A DNA stretch of 64,000 nt, from contig CM056376.1 in assembly GCA_029718625.1 (NCBI GenBank), positions 25,637,496 to 25,701,495 of the forward strand. Direction: 5' to 3'. Both the position numbers and the translations under genes were made by a program. Positions within the stretch are counted from its first letter, which is position 1. Each line of letters starts with the position of its first letter. The notes under the pieces were generated by a model that was given only the letters and a program-made list of their open reading frames with translations, searched no databases and had not been told where the DNA came from. The DNA is from Synaphobranchus kaupii (lineage: Eukaryota; Chordata; Actinopteri; Anguilliformes; Synaphobranchidae). Below, piece after piece: positions 36,374-47,171 of the stretch.

Positions 36374-37708
36374 AACTCCTCAAAAAAAGTTCGGAAACGT
36401 TATTTCGGTCGATTATTCCTCCCCTTTAATAATACCAATTGGTATTGTATTTTATATCGTTGGAAAGCCTGATTAGTCACCTTTACAACGAGGTACAACT
36501 TGTAAGGATCATGCATTCGTGGAATGAGCAACACAGCTAACCGTGTGGGTAGCGGCCCAAAGAAATATGCCAAAATCCCCTGCAATATTCTTCTGTTGGT
36601 ATTCACTCTCGTTTTGAGCTTCAAGTGCTGGCAGGTGTATGCCAGTCACAGGTGTGTGACTGGCACCTGATTGGCACCTAATTGACAGCACTTGTGTGCA
36701 TGGGTCCTGCAACTTTGTTGAGTTTGTGTGTGCTCCAAGCATAAACATGCCACGTTTGTCCCTTCAGGATAAGGCCCGTGCAATAGGGCAAGTGGAAGCT
36801 GGTGTTCCGGTACGCAGAGTGGCAGCATTATTTGGTGTCAGCCCTGGTACCATTTCCAAACTTAGGACCAAGTTCCGTGAGACTGGTGAAGTCAAAGACA
36901 GACCACGAAGTGGCCGTCCCAGGAAGACAACACCCCAAGAAGACCGGTTCCTCACCCTTGCTTCACTGAGGAACCGTAGGCTTTCTTCCAGAGATTTACA
37001 GGCAAGATTTGCACAACGGTACCACAGACAGGTCTCTGATCAGATGGTGAGGAACAGACTGCACATGGCCGGTCTTCGTGCTTATAAGGCTGCCAGGAAG
37101 CCTGCAATGACTGCCCTTCACCGTCAGGCCCGTTTACGCTGGTGTCGACAGCACCGACAGTGGAACCTAAGAATGTGGGGCAATGTCATGTTCAGTGATG
37201 AATCAAGGTTCTGTCTGTGGAAGCTGGATGGCAGGATCAAAGTATGGAGACGGCGTGGAGAACGCTATGCAGATTGCTGCACAGATCGCGTGACACCTTT
37301 CAATGGGGGCAGTGTCATGGTGTGGGGCGGTATCTCTCTCACAGGCAAAACAGAACTTGTCATCATTGAAGGCAATCTCAATGCAGTGAGATATCGGAAT
37401 GAGATTCTGGAGCCAGTGGCGATCACATATCTCCAGAATCTGGGACCTAACTCCATCCTCCAGGATGACAACGCTCGCCCTACCAACAGAAGAATATTGC
37501 AGGGGATTTTGGCACATTTTTTTGGGCCGCTACCCACACGGTTAGCTGTGTTGCTCATTCCACGAATGCATGATCCTTTCAAGTTGTACCTCGTTGTAAA
37601 GGTGACTAATCAGGCTTTCCAGCGATATAAAATACAATACCAATTGGTATTATTAAAGGGGAGGAATAATCAACCGAAATAACGTTTCCGAACTTTTTTT
37701 GAGGAGTT
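36374..37708 (+). mobile_element. Tc1-like transposon with 228-bp TIRs
   Basis: A 1335-bp element flanked by TA. TIRs 36374-36601 and 37481-37708 are almost identical inverted copies starting AACTCCTCAAAAAAAGTTCG. The right TIR begins in the middle of the transposase frame. Part of the catalytic domain has therefore been replaced by, or deleted up to, the TIR. It is probably nonautonomous. Confidence 0.9.
36747..37682 (+). pseudogene. Tc1-like transposase lacking the last catalytic Glu
   Basis: From the ATG at 36747 (MPRLSLQDKARAIG) the frame encodes a paired-like helix-turn-helix region (residues about 1-55), a GRPR-type hook (SGRPRK), a second DNA-binding helix set, and the first half of the DDE domain. 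The first Asp is in FSDESRF (residue about 151) and the second in LQDDNARP (about 241). The normal continuation to the SPDLNPIE segment with the third acidic residue is absent. After DDNARP the frame enters the right terminal repeat and reads 66 unrelated residues to the stop at 37680-37682. The DNA-binding half is intact, so the product could bind ends but not cut. The frame extends upstream of 36747 without another ATG. Confidence 0.85.
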
Positions 37709-38290
37709 TATATATATGGGCCATTCTACAGAATTCGTGCAAATTGAGGGTTGGAGAAAAGTGTAAATTTGTATTCTTTTTGTAAAATTCTTTTATAATA
37801 TATGTGTTACACTTTATCTGAGATACATAAATATACTAGATGTACAGTGCAATCACATGTAATTTTTTCAGAATAAGGATGAATTTACTGACTGCTCCTA
37901 AATATGTCACTACCGAAACATGGTGTAAAACCTTCTTTTGAAATAAAATTACATACCCAATTCATAAGTTTAATTCACCCCTTTGAAAATGACATTTTTG
38001 AAAAACAATCTTGACTGCTGTTGAATTTGAATCAATTACCCTGAATTTTTTAATCAAATAAAACATTGGATTAATTAAATTTAGTGAAAACTCCGTACAA
38101 ATGTTCTCTATAAAATGGACAGATTTGATCACATGAATTTGATAGATTCTTATTTATGAGATTATGTATACCCTCACCAGCACAATATCTTGGATATTTG
38201 ATTGATTATTCATATTATTCAAAATTTTAACAAAACAGCAGGTGTTTTGGGTGTTACCACATTGTTGCAGTTGTGACATCTCTTACTGAA

Positions 38291-39070
38291 ACCTGAATTC
38301 CAAAGTTGTTGGGACAGGGGTATAAAAAAGACTGGGAAGGTTGTGGAATGTGGAAAAGGACCATCTCGATTGTTACCAACAAGAGGTTCAAAAGCCAGCG
38401 TCTGTCATGGTATGGGGGTGTTAGTGCCCATGGCATGGGTAACTTGCACATCTGTGAAAGCACCATTAACGCTGAAGGGTACATATGCATTTTGGAGCAA
38501 CATTTGCTGCGATCTAGACAATCGCTTTTTCAGGGACATCCCTGCTTATTTCAGCAAGACAATGCCAAGCCACATTCTGCACGTGTTACAACAGCATGGC
38601 TTCGTCGTCAGAGAGTGCGGGTGCTAGACTGGCCTGCCTGCAGTCCAGACCTGTCTCCCATTGAAAACGTGTGGCGCATTATGAAGACCAAAATATGACA
38701 ATGGAGACCCAGGACTGGTGAGCAGCTGAAGTCTCATATTAAGCAAGAATGGGAAACAATTCTGCTTTCAAAACTACAACAATTAGTGTTGTAGTTCCCA
38801 AAAGATTACTGAGTGTTGTTAAAAGGACAGGTGATGTAACACAAACGTAAACATGCCCCTGTCCCAAATTCTTTGGGAGGTGTTGCAGGCATCAAATGTA
38901 GAATGAGCTGAATAGAGAATGAAATGTAGAATAAAGTTGATTAGTTAAAACATGAAATATCTTGTCTTTGTACTGTTTTCAATTGAATACAAAAAGGACT
39001 CGCAAATCATTGCTTTCTGTTTTTATTTACATTTTATACACTGTCCCAACTTTTTTGGAATTGAGGTTTG
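38291..39070 (+). mobile_element. 5'-truncated Tc1-like element nested in element B
   Basis: The right end has the TIR AACTTTTTTGGAATTGAGG ending before TA at 39071. The left end retains only the inner sub-repeat (GTTGGGACAGGGG at 38308-38320). Same family as the miniature element at 40636-41584, sharing TGTCCCAAC blocks and a CATGAAATATCTT block. Confidence 0.8.
38306..38698 (+). pseudogene. Tc1-like transposase C-terminal fragment
   Basis: About 110 residues of the catalytic domain remain: SWYGGVSAHGMGNLH, FQQDNAKPHSARV with the second catalytic Asp, and WPACSPDLSPIENVW with the third acidic residue. The helix-turn-helix domains and the first Asp are missing because of the 5' truncation. 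There is a stop at 38696-38698. Confidence 0.85.
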
Positions 39071-39745
39071 TACATGTGCATTGATTGTCTCACTATTTAT
39101 TGTCTTTAATAATAATTTACGGACAAGTGTCACCAACCGAAACAGGCCTGTCAAAACAATACCATTTGTTTCGGTTGTGACTGTTTCGGTTGTGACCATT
39201 TTGGCTCATTTCGGCTACAAAACAAAAGATTTAGTAAGCACATGGTTAGCAACCACTTCTCTGTGCAGATGCACCTTCCTTTTAATCAAATCTACAGTTA
39301 TGAAATCAACTTTTTTTCTCTAATATGAAAACTTGGGTGTTTGGGTGTGACGTCTCTAAAAACCACAGACTAATTTTCATACTTTGAAGAACAATTTGAA
39401 TTATAAAATTTATTACAAAATAGATTGCATTATTTTAACTTTTATTTGATAAAAATTCACATGCTTTATTGTCAAATAATTGGCAAAAATATTTTGGGCA
39501 TTATTTTTAAATGCACCAGTTTAAGGGTTGGTAGTGGGGACAGCCATCTCCCAATAGGAATTTATACTCCCAAGAGTATAAGTGTTGATTTTGGATAAAT
39601 GTAACTATTATTACTGCAATTTATATCTTGGACTATATTAAAACATAACATGATCTAATGAATTATATAGCGTTGAAAGATTGTATTGGACAATTTCTTT
39701 TATCAGAGAGGGACAGCAATTTGCATGACTTTTGTAGAATGGCCC

Positions 39746-40633
39746 ATATATATATATATAAATATTATATAATGAATATTTACAAAATTAGCTATATTAC
39801 ACAACCAATGTGACATTCTGAGATAAAAGATCAAAAAGACTGATCTGTCCATAATTCGATTACTAATTTGTCATGACTCAATGGATTTTAAGTCCATGCC
39901 AAAATATTAAAATGTGTGAAGACAGTTCATTTCTAGTTCAGTTGTAGTAGTTAAGCATTATAGTCTGTCTGCTTGCTAATTTGTTGCTATGGCAAATGCT
40001 CACGTGCATATATAAGTTATGGCTAAAGCTTAGTTTGCAAGCAATGCTTTGAATGAGAAATAGCTATATTAAAAAATGATATTTGTAGCTAACAAAAATA
40101 ATACTATTTTTCAAAACTTTATTACGAGTAAAAACAAGGATGCATTAACAGAAATGACTTGAATGGACCAATTACATTATTTCATATCACATAATAATTG
40201 ATTTAAGAAAAAAATCATTTCGTATTTCTGTTCATCATAATTGAGTCTTTTTTTCTCAACATAATGAAGCTGATGCCAGTTTTGTGCTAAGCAGTGTCAA
40301 TAGTCAATAGGCTATATGAAACTGGTTTTGCAATCTTTATTTATATCACCCCTTTATGCATGTTTACAACATTATGAGATTATACAATGTCATTTTCAAA
40401 TTGTAGGCCCTCTACAAAACTACAAAACCCAAAAAGCTCAATTTGATGCATTATCATGCTTTTCACCAAATGTTTGAAATTGTAATGCTGAGATGATTAT
40501 TTCAGCTCCGATGAGTTTTTAAAATATACTGATCATTTCTATTTTAAAAAACTGTCTGGTGGTGAAATGCAATGCAAAAAGGAAAGTTACAAGTAACAAA
40601 AGGAGGATTAGAATAACAGTGTTAATTCATATG
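39746..40633. other. AT-rich DNA, no gene seen
   Basis: Unique AT-rich sequence between two transposons. Confidence 0.5.
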
Positions 40634-40635
40634 TA

Positions 40636-41584
40636 CAAACCCCAATTCGAAAAAACAGTTGGGACAGTATGTAAAATGCACATAAAAGCAGAAAGCAGTG
40701 ATTTGTACATTTTCTTTTACATATATTTAATTGAAAATAGTACGAAAAAATATTTCATGTTTTACCTTATCAACTTTATAGATTTTTCTAAATATACGCT
40801 AATTCCGAATTTGATGCCTGCAACACGTTCCAAAAAAGTTGGGACAGGGGCAAAAAAACCAGACTGGGAAGTTCAGACTGGGAACATTCCACAGGTAAAC
40901 AGGTGATGCTACCATGACTGGGTATAAAAGGATATCAAAAGACTCTTGATATCTTATTTTCAGGTACTCTTACAATTCTATAACCTCTCTGCATTTGAAT
41001 GGATCTCTATGGGAATTGGTGGGCGGGGACTAGATTAAGCCGTAAATTACATGGGAATAGTATGGAACCCGTGGTTGGCTAAATGGCTGTAAGTCATCAA
41101 GGGTCTGAGGTATCAAATGAGCCTCAAACCATCACTCTGCTGCCAGATATGCAGTAGATATGGATGTATCACTTTAAGGGTTGTTTCTCCTGATTCATTT
41201 TCCTATTGAACTCTAGGGAAAACTCCCACCCCATAATTCCATTCAAATGCAGAGATGTTATAGTATCGCTTGTAAGAGTACCTGAAAATAATATATCCTT
41301 TAATGATAGCATCACCTGTTTACCTGTAGAATGTTCCAAAAGGTGTTTTTTGAACATCCCAGGCTTTTTTTTTTGCCCCTGTCCCAACTTTTTTGGAACG
41401 TTTTGCAGGCATAACATTCGGAATTAGCGTATATTTACAAAAATCAATAAAGGTAATACCGGTACATGAAATATCTTTTCTTTGTTTTCAATGAAATGCA
41501 TGTAAAAGAGAATTTACAAATCAATGCTTTCTGCTTTTATGTGCATTTTACATACTGTCCCAACTATTTGGGAATTGGGGCTTG
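40636..41584. mobile_element. Tc1-derived miniature element with about 350-bp TIRs
   Basis: A 949-bp element flanked by TA, with ends CAAACCCCAATTCG and GGAATTGGGGCTTG. TIRs extend inward to about 41007 and from about 41229 with some indels. Inner sub-repeats carry AAGTTGGGACAGGGGC. There is no transposase. The 41008-41228 centre includes a module also found at 54440-54510. Confidence 0.85.
41110..41190 (+). repeat. Dispersed module, copy 1
   Basis: Shares AAACCATCACTC, GCTGCCAGA and CAGTAGATATGGATG with 54440-54510, in the same orientation. Confidence 0.7.
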
Positions 41585-41926
41585 TATATGTATGTACATT
41601 TCTTCAGGAAAATTAAGAGGACAAAGTCTAACTTTCGGCACTCTGCTCCTATGTAGTGAAAATATTCCAATCTGAACAGACGGCACATGTGCTGAAGGCA
41701 TCATGCTGTCATGCAGCAGAAATTAAGGAAATAAAATAAATACCTGATCTAAACAATCAATAACTTATAAACTGAGGTAATGGTAGCATCATACATGTCA
41801 TAAATCAGTAGCCCATGTGAAACAGTCCAAGCAAACACATACCAGTAACCCACACAGGTCTGGCAGGATAAAGCACTTATGGATCAATCCAAAACACTAG
41901 TAATCTAATCCAGACCCTGTCGTGGG

Positions 41927-42426
41927 NNNNNNNNNNNNNNNNNNNNNNNNNNNNNNNNNNNNNNNNNNNNNNNNNNNNNNNNNNNNNNNNNNNNNNNNNN
42001 NNNNNNNNNNNNNNNNNNNNNNNNNNNNNNNNNNNNNNNNNNNNNNNNNNNNNNNNNNNNNNNNNNNNNNNNNNNNNNNNNNNNNNNNNNNNNNNNNNNN
42101 NNNNNNNNNNNNNNNNNNNNNNNNNNNNNNNNNNNNNNNNNNNNNNNNNNNNNNNNNNNNNNNNNNNNNNNNNNNNNNNNNNNNNNNNNNNNNNNNNNNN
42201 NNNNNNNNNNNNNNNNNNNNNNNNNNNNNNNNNNNNNNNNNNNNNNNNNNNNNNNNNNNNNNNNNNNNNNNNNNNNNNNNNNNNNNNNNNNNNNNNNNNN
42301 NNNNNNNNNNNNNNNNNNNNNNNNNNNNNNNNNNNNNNNNNNNNNNNNNNNNNNNNNNNNNNNNNNNNNNNNNNNNNNNNNNNNNNNNNNNNNNNNNNNN
42401 NNNNNNNNNNNNNNNNNNNNNNNNNN
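41927..42426. other. Scaffold gap of exactly 500 N
   Basis: 500 consecutive N, a placeholder gap of unknown true size. Confidence 0.99.
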
Positions 42427-43812
42427 GTGTAAACTAGATACAGTACAGCACCCCCCTCCCCCCTCTTTTTGTTGAGATGACTCTCTTAAGCTTTTGATTA
42501 TGGATTGATGGCTTTATTAGCGGTGTCCTTCTTTCTCATTGTGCGTTTTCTCACGACGTGTTGGCTCTTTGTACACAAACAGTCACTTCTTCCTGGTAAT
42601 CATAGGCTGTCACACAGTGGATGACAGTCATTAATCATAGCCAGGAGCCTGACGAGCGTGCCAGGAAACGGCTTCCCGAGACGCGCACGCCCGGTAAAGC
42701 CACTACTTCCTGTGAAGTGAGCGTGGTGCGTTTTCATTACATTTATAGCACGTCCTTTTAAATATCCTCTGCGGCATTACATGTTGCAGATGAGAGTGAT
42801 GACGGTAACACCATAAACAAGGTTACCCTGTTTGTCCGAGGGGATTTTAGATGTGGTTTTGATGTGATTTAACGGAGCGTTGTATGTAGCACCTTGCGCA
42901 AATGTATTTATGCTTTATGTAATTAGAGCCCTTGGATGAACCGTTTTCATTTACATTCTAAAGTTATGAATTCTTAATTTCACCAGGTTGGTTCCATATT
43001 TGGAGATTGATAAAGCAAATTACCTGGATATAAATGGGGTTGGGTAAACTCTTGACAGCTTAGTCTAGGCGGAATACTATATATTATCAATTTTAAACAC
43101 AAAATGCACCCATGAAAAGCACAAATGCATAGATGTAATACTGCCAGTTTTGTGATATTGCCATGCTTTTACAACTGAAATGATTGCTTAAAAAGATGGA
43201 TGGAGATTGTCCTTTTTGATCTGGTGCAAAATATATTTGACAAAAGTATGAAATGTTCTTAAAAAAACATAATGTCCATTATGTGTTTTATTTTTCGTAT
43301 GAAAGTAGGGACACAGAAAAAGACTCTGTTTAGAGTTGAATTTACACTGAAGATTTTACTGTGTAATGAATTTGTAGCTCAGCCTTTTTTCTGACCAATC
43401 CAGAGATCAGCATCAAAATATATCACATAGTGGCCCCCTTTTCCATGGAAACAGAGTATCTGATGAAGGCCTGGTTCCTTTCAAAGGTTGCATGCATTAT
43501 AGGTTTGTATGACTGCCCTATAGTTACTGATTCTGTACCAGAGTCAAAATACCTGGGTTTAGGATTGGTGGCTGGAAAGCAGATTGTAGATTAGTAAGTG
43601 CCCACATTTCTTACATACAGGGGAGTGCACAGAGTAAGTGTCTGGCTTACTTATTTGCATAGTATCCTTGGACCAGCCCGGTTGGATTATGGGTACTGTA
43701 GTGTTGGAGGAGACTCAATTGTATGCACTAACTGCCATATTATTGCTTTCAATTACCAGAAATGATTGTAACATCAGCATTAGAATGTTCAGTTAAGAAA
43801 ATTCTAATCACA
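42427..43812. other. Unique DNA, no gene seen
   Basis: Mixed unique sequence without a recognised frame. Confidence 0.5.
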
Positions 43813-43814
43813 TA

Positions 43815-44354
43815 CACTACCGGTCAAAAGTTTTAGTACACTTTAGTTATATTTTCCTACTCTATTTTTAGTGTAATTTAAGCAGTTTAACTTTTGTAAA
43901 TAACCTCAAATGGCACAAGGTAAAAAGTGAATAGTCAGACGTTAAAAATTATCTTTTATTTCACAGGATAGTGACCTACATTTTTGAGTTCATAACAAAG
44001 CAATATTTGGCTAAATAAACAGGCAAACAAATTATTTCCATTTTCCAGCAAGAGAAGTAAAAGCAAGCTAAGTTGGGACAAACTTTACTGAAAGGTCTAG
44101 AAGAAGCATCCCACAAGTGCAATCTATGGGAACGTCTATAGCAGTGATGCTGTGAACTTCAGAACCATATAACTGTCCTTGTAGGAAAAAAATGGCAAGA
44201 ATATGCTCAGCAGAATATGCTCAGAAAGTGGCCATTTTAATGCATCTAAGATTATTATTATATATTTTTTTTGTAAAATAAAAGGTGTTCATAACTTTGT
44301 TTTTATCTGATTGCTTGAAAATTATGGATGTACTAAAACTTTTGACCGGTAGTG
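43815..44354. mobile_element. Tc1-type miniature element
   Basis: A 540-bp element flanked by TA, with perfect 26-bp inverted ends beginning CACTACCGGTCAAAAGTTTT. No transposase frame remains. These ends are typical of a widespread teleost Tc1-derived family. Confidence 0.92.
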
Positions 44355-45140
44355 TATTTGTTGTCTTACACCTTAAATAAGCAGCACAGGCAATGAGCAT
44401 GCCCATTGCAACCTCCTGCAGTAGGCTGCGGACATATTTCTTTTATTTTTTCTAATTTTCTCATCTTAGGTAACGTTCTTATTTTGTATTGTACTTCATG
44501 CTTTGAAAGTCTCCGGCATTAAATCCCATAGTATTTCCCAACGGCAGAGCATTTAACAGGAGAGAATGAGGAACTCTCCTCACCGGGAGTTCTCCAAAAC
44601 TGCTTTCACCAAACGGATCATGTCAAACTCAAAGAAGTGTGAATAAACCGCGATCAATGCGTGCTTATAAAGAACCCAACACTTTGCACAGGATAAAAGT
44701 AATTATCTCTCTTGTCATTCACCTAGAACACTCGCTATGAAGACAGCTCTTTTTTTGGACATTTTATCGTCCTTGACTTTTTTTTTTTGGTCTTCGGCTG
44801 GCATCCAGTGACAAGGAGACTGAACCAGAGATCCCTGTTCTCCCATTACAGGGGCATCTTTTGCACCGGGGGCAGTGGTAGTTGATGCCACAGGCCAGGG
44901 GAGGGATTGGGGTGGTGGGGGCAGTCGAGAGTGTTGAAACAGCAGGGGAAGGCCCCGTTTCTCCCCAACGCCCTACTCTAACACAGCCAAGCACAACGGC
45001 AAGGGCACAGTTTGGCCTGATTACCCTTGAAAGTAGCAGCTCCCAAGCTCTTCTGTGATCCCAAAATGCTCGGCTCGTGATTTCCTTAATACTCCCCCTT
45101 GATTCCAGACATCTGATGGCTCTCTGGGCTTTTGTGTTCA

Positions 45141-45162
45141 GAAAGAAAGAAAGAAAGAAAGA
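45141..45162. repeat. (GAAA)n microsatellite
   Basis: Five perfect GAAA units plus a partial one. Confidence 0.9.
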
Positions 45163-45508
45163 ACTGCCAAATTATGCTCCCCGTGTAGATTTATGACCAC
45201 AGTTCTGACTGAGCCACTATGAGCATCGCAGCGTGAATTCGTCCAAATTCACTTTTTAAACCTGTCCCACTCTTGCGTTCAGTTTGTTATCACACATGGT
45301 CATGAGACATAATTGTATGAGTGCAACAAAGAGGTTGTGTGGCTAACCATAGGAATGTGTCATATTGTCAGAATTGTTTAGATAATTTGGTTCAGAGTGG
45401 TCAGGTCCATACATTTCATATTACGGTGCTCATTCTTCCTATACATATTCCATGCCCCTCATATTCCATAGTCCTCAAGTTCCATAGCCCTCATGTTCCA
45501 TACCACTC

Positions 45509-45636
45509 GCGTGTATATTCCATAGCGTGTATATTCCATAGCGTGTATATTCCATAGCGTGTATATTCCATAGCGTGTATATTCCATAGCGTGTATATTC
45601 CATAGCGTGTATATTCCATAGCGTGTATATTCCATA
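45509..45636. repeat. 16-bp minisatellite, 8 perfect units
   Basis: GCGTGTATATTCCATA repeated exactly eight times. Degenerate ATTCCATA-bearing units flank both sides (about 45445-45508 and 45637-45680), so the perfect core expanded inside an older degenerate array. Because 16 is not a multiple of 3, all minus-strand frames read the same short peptide repeat. Confidence 0.97.
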
Positions 45637-46006
45637 GACCCCATATTCCATAGACCCAATAGTCCTCATATTCCATATCCTTCATTTTAAATACCTCAAC
45701 ATTACATTGGGCCTAAAAACCTGAAACAGAACATATCCTTCCCTTCAGCCCATGACCTTTTCACATACCTGATTACTGTCTTCTGTGAGCTTTGGGGGAA
45801 AAACAAGGCATCAAATGAAGTGCCTCTCGTGCAAAAGGCAGTCATTTGGAGGCATATAAGAGGGAATGATGATTCGGCGCAAAGTCACATCGGTTACCTA
45901 ATGAGGAGGTAATCAGATGAGTCACACAGGTCAACAGAGAGAGCGGGGCACAGATGTACGGACCCATCGCGCTCACTTACCTCCACATTACCAACACAAT
46001 GAAAAT

Positions 46007-46009
<3 letters not shown>

Positions 46010-46045
<36 letters not shown>
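46010..46045. repeat. (CT)n microsatellite
   Basis: About 18 CT units. Confidence 0.95.
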
Positions 46046-46047
<2 letters not shown>

Positions 46048-46089
46048 GACCATCTCTTCAGCTCTACAGAATGCCAAGCACTCAGTGAA

Positions 46090-46470
46090 TCTCTTATTTC
46101 AGGTATGTAGGGCACTTGTGCAAAAAAATAAAATAAAAATTGGTTAATGTGCATCGCTAATTGGGGCTAATTGACACCTTTTCCAAGTTTTCATGAAAGA
46201 AGGCGCTGAATGCGAGGAGAGTGTGTAGTTAATGTGCCAGACACACAGAAAGGTAATCTGCCTCGCCGGACATTTGTGTTAAGACTGGGCCTCTCCCAGC
46301 GGCGCTAAGAGCTTGTCACTTGGTTTTTATGGCCATCACAGCCCATTAGCTGCTTTATAAAATTGCACAATGATTGATTTGATTGATCAAATACCCTTAA
46401 CAATAAGCTTTTAAAGACGTCCAATTAGGCTCTGCCTTTGTGTGTACTGTAAACACTGTTGTGGGAAGGT
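46090..46470. promoter_or_regulatory. Possible conserved noncoding element
   Basis: A complex, low-repeat segment with clustered homeodomain-type motifs: CGCTAATTGGGGCTAATTGA, CCATTAGC, and TGATTGAT with TGATTGATCA near 46370-46388. Composition differs from the neutral AT-rich DNA around it. Enhancer function is a guess. Only cross-species conservation could support it. Confidence 0.25.
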
Positions 46471-47171
46471 GCTAGCAACCAGGTGCTATATACGTAAGCA
46501 AGGTCGAGATTAACTTCCGTTATAGTTTCTTTTCAATGTCACTGGTTTTAAATCCAAACGTTGAACTGCCCGCCATTGTATAACTACAAAGCCACCTTGC
46601 TCAGAGATTAAAGGTCTGCGTTCTAATCTTGAAAGTACAAAAAGGCTTTGCCTTTGTTTTATTGGCAGGTGGTCCAATGTTGGGTTTGAATGTGTTGGGT
46701 AGGAGATATGAAAAATCCACAAAGGAGGCTGTCTGTGTGTTCTCCCTTCCTTCATACTGTTTTCTGAAGATAGCCAGAGCGACGGAGGGAAATAAGGAGA
46801 AAAATAAATTTTAAATAGTTTATTTAACCCCCCCATCTCACCTCATACACCTCATCTCCCCTCCCTGACCTTTCTTCGCTGCCTTCAGCCTGAATGAAAA
46901 TGAAGTTTTCTTTTTCCGGTGCAAGCCTGCGGCTGTTTTCTATGCCTTCCCCCCGTCATTTCTAGCTTGTGTAGAAAATTGCATTTTGATCTACATTCCC
47001 CTCTCCTGTTTGAAGCAGCAGAATGTTTTAATCTGTTCTCTGCCCCCTTACTGGCGGTTAATATTAATTTGATTTGCTCCCAGCTCTAAAGAAGATCCTG
47101 TCCTAGCGGCGGTTTTGTATCAGAGGCGATGTTCCAGTGGGGAACGTAAGGGGAGCTGGGTGGCTCATCCT

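Larger units (their letters stand above)
37718..39745. mobile_element. Unclassified 2.0-kb DNA transposon (element B)
   Basis: Inverted ends begin GGGCCATTCTACA on both sides and agree over about 29 bp with 3 mismatches (left 37718-37746; right 39717-39745). The element is flanked by TATATA-rich DNA, so the target duplication cannot be read. No transposase frame of its own is present, and a Tc1 fragment sits inside. A motif GTCAC(C)NACCGAAAC occurs near both ends (37906-37919 and 39129-39143 forward; 39168-39181 and 39183-39196 reverse). The superfamily is not assigned. Confidence 0.65.
44357..47171. other. Unique DNA with simple repeats, no gene seen
   Basis: Holds (AAAG)n, a 16-bp minisatellite, (CT)n and a possible conserved noncoding patch near 46090-46470. 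The Cys-rich minus-strand frame at 44764-44994 has no recognised domain and no clear splice context. Confidence 0.45.

Noticed and set aside
41922..42437. A 171-residue frame across the second N block
   Set aside because: Artefact of the 500-N gap.
44764..44994. Cys-rich minus-strand frame as a possible exon
   Set aside because: No recognised domain, no clear splice sites and a low-complexity C-terminal part.
45459..45685. Peptide-repeat frames on the minus strand
   Set aside because: All three frames read the same 16-bp minisatellite. No gene.
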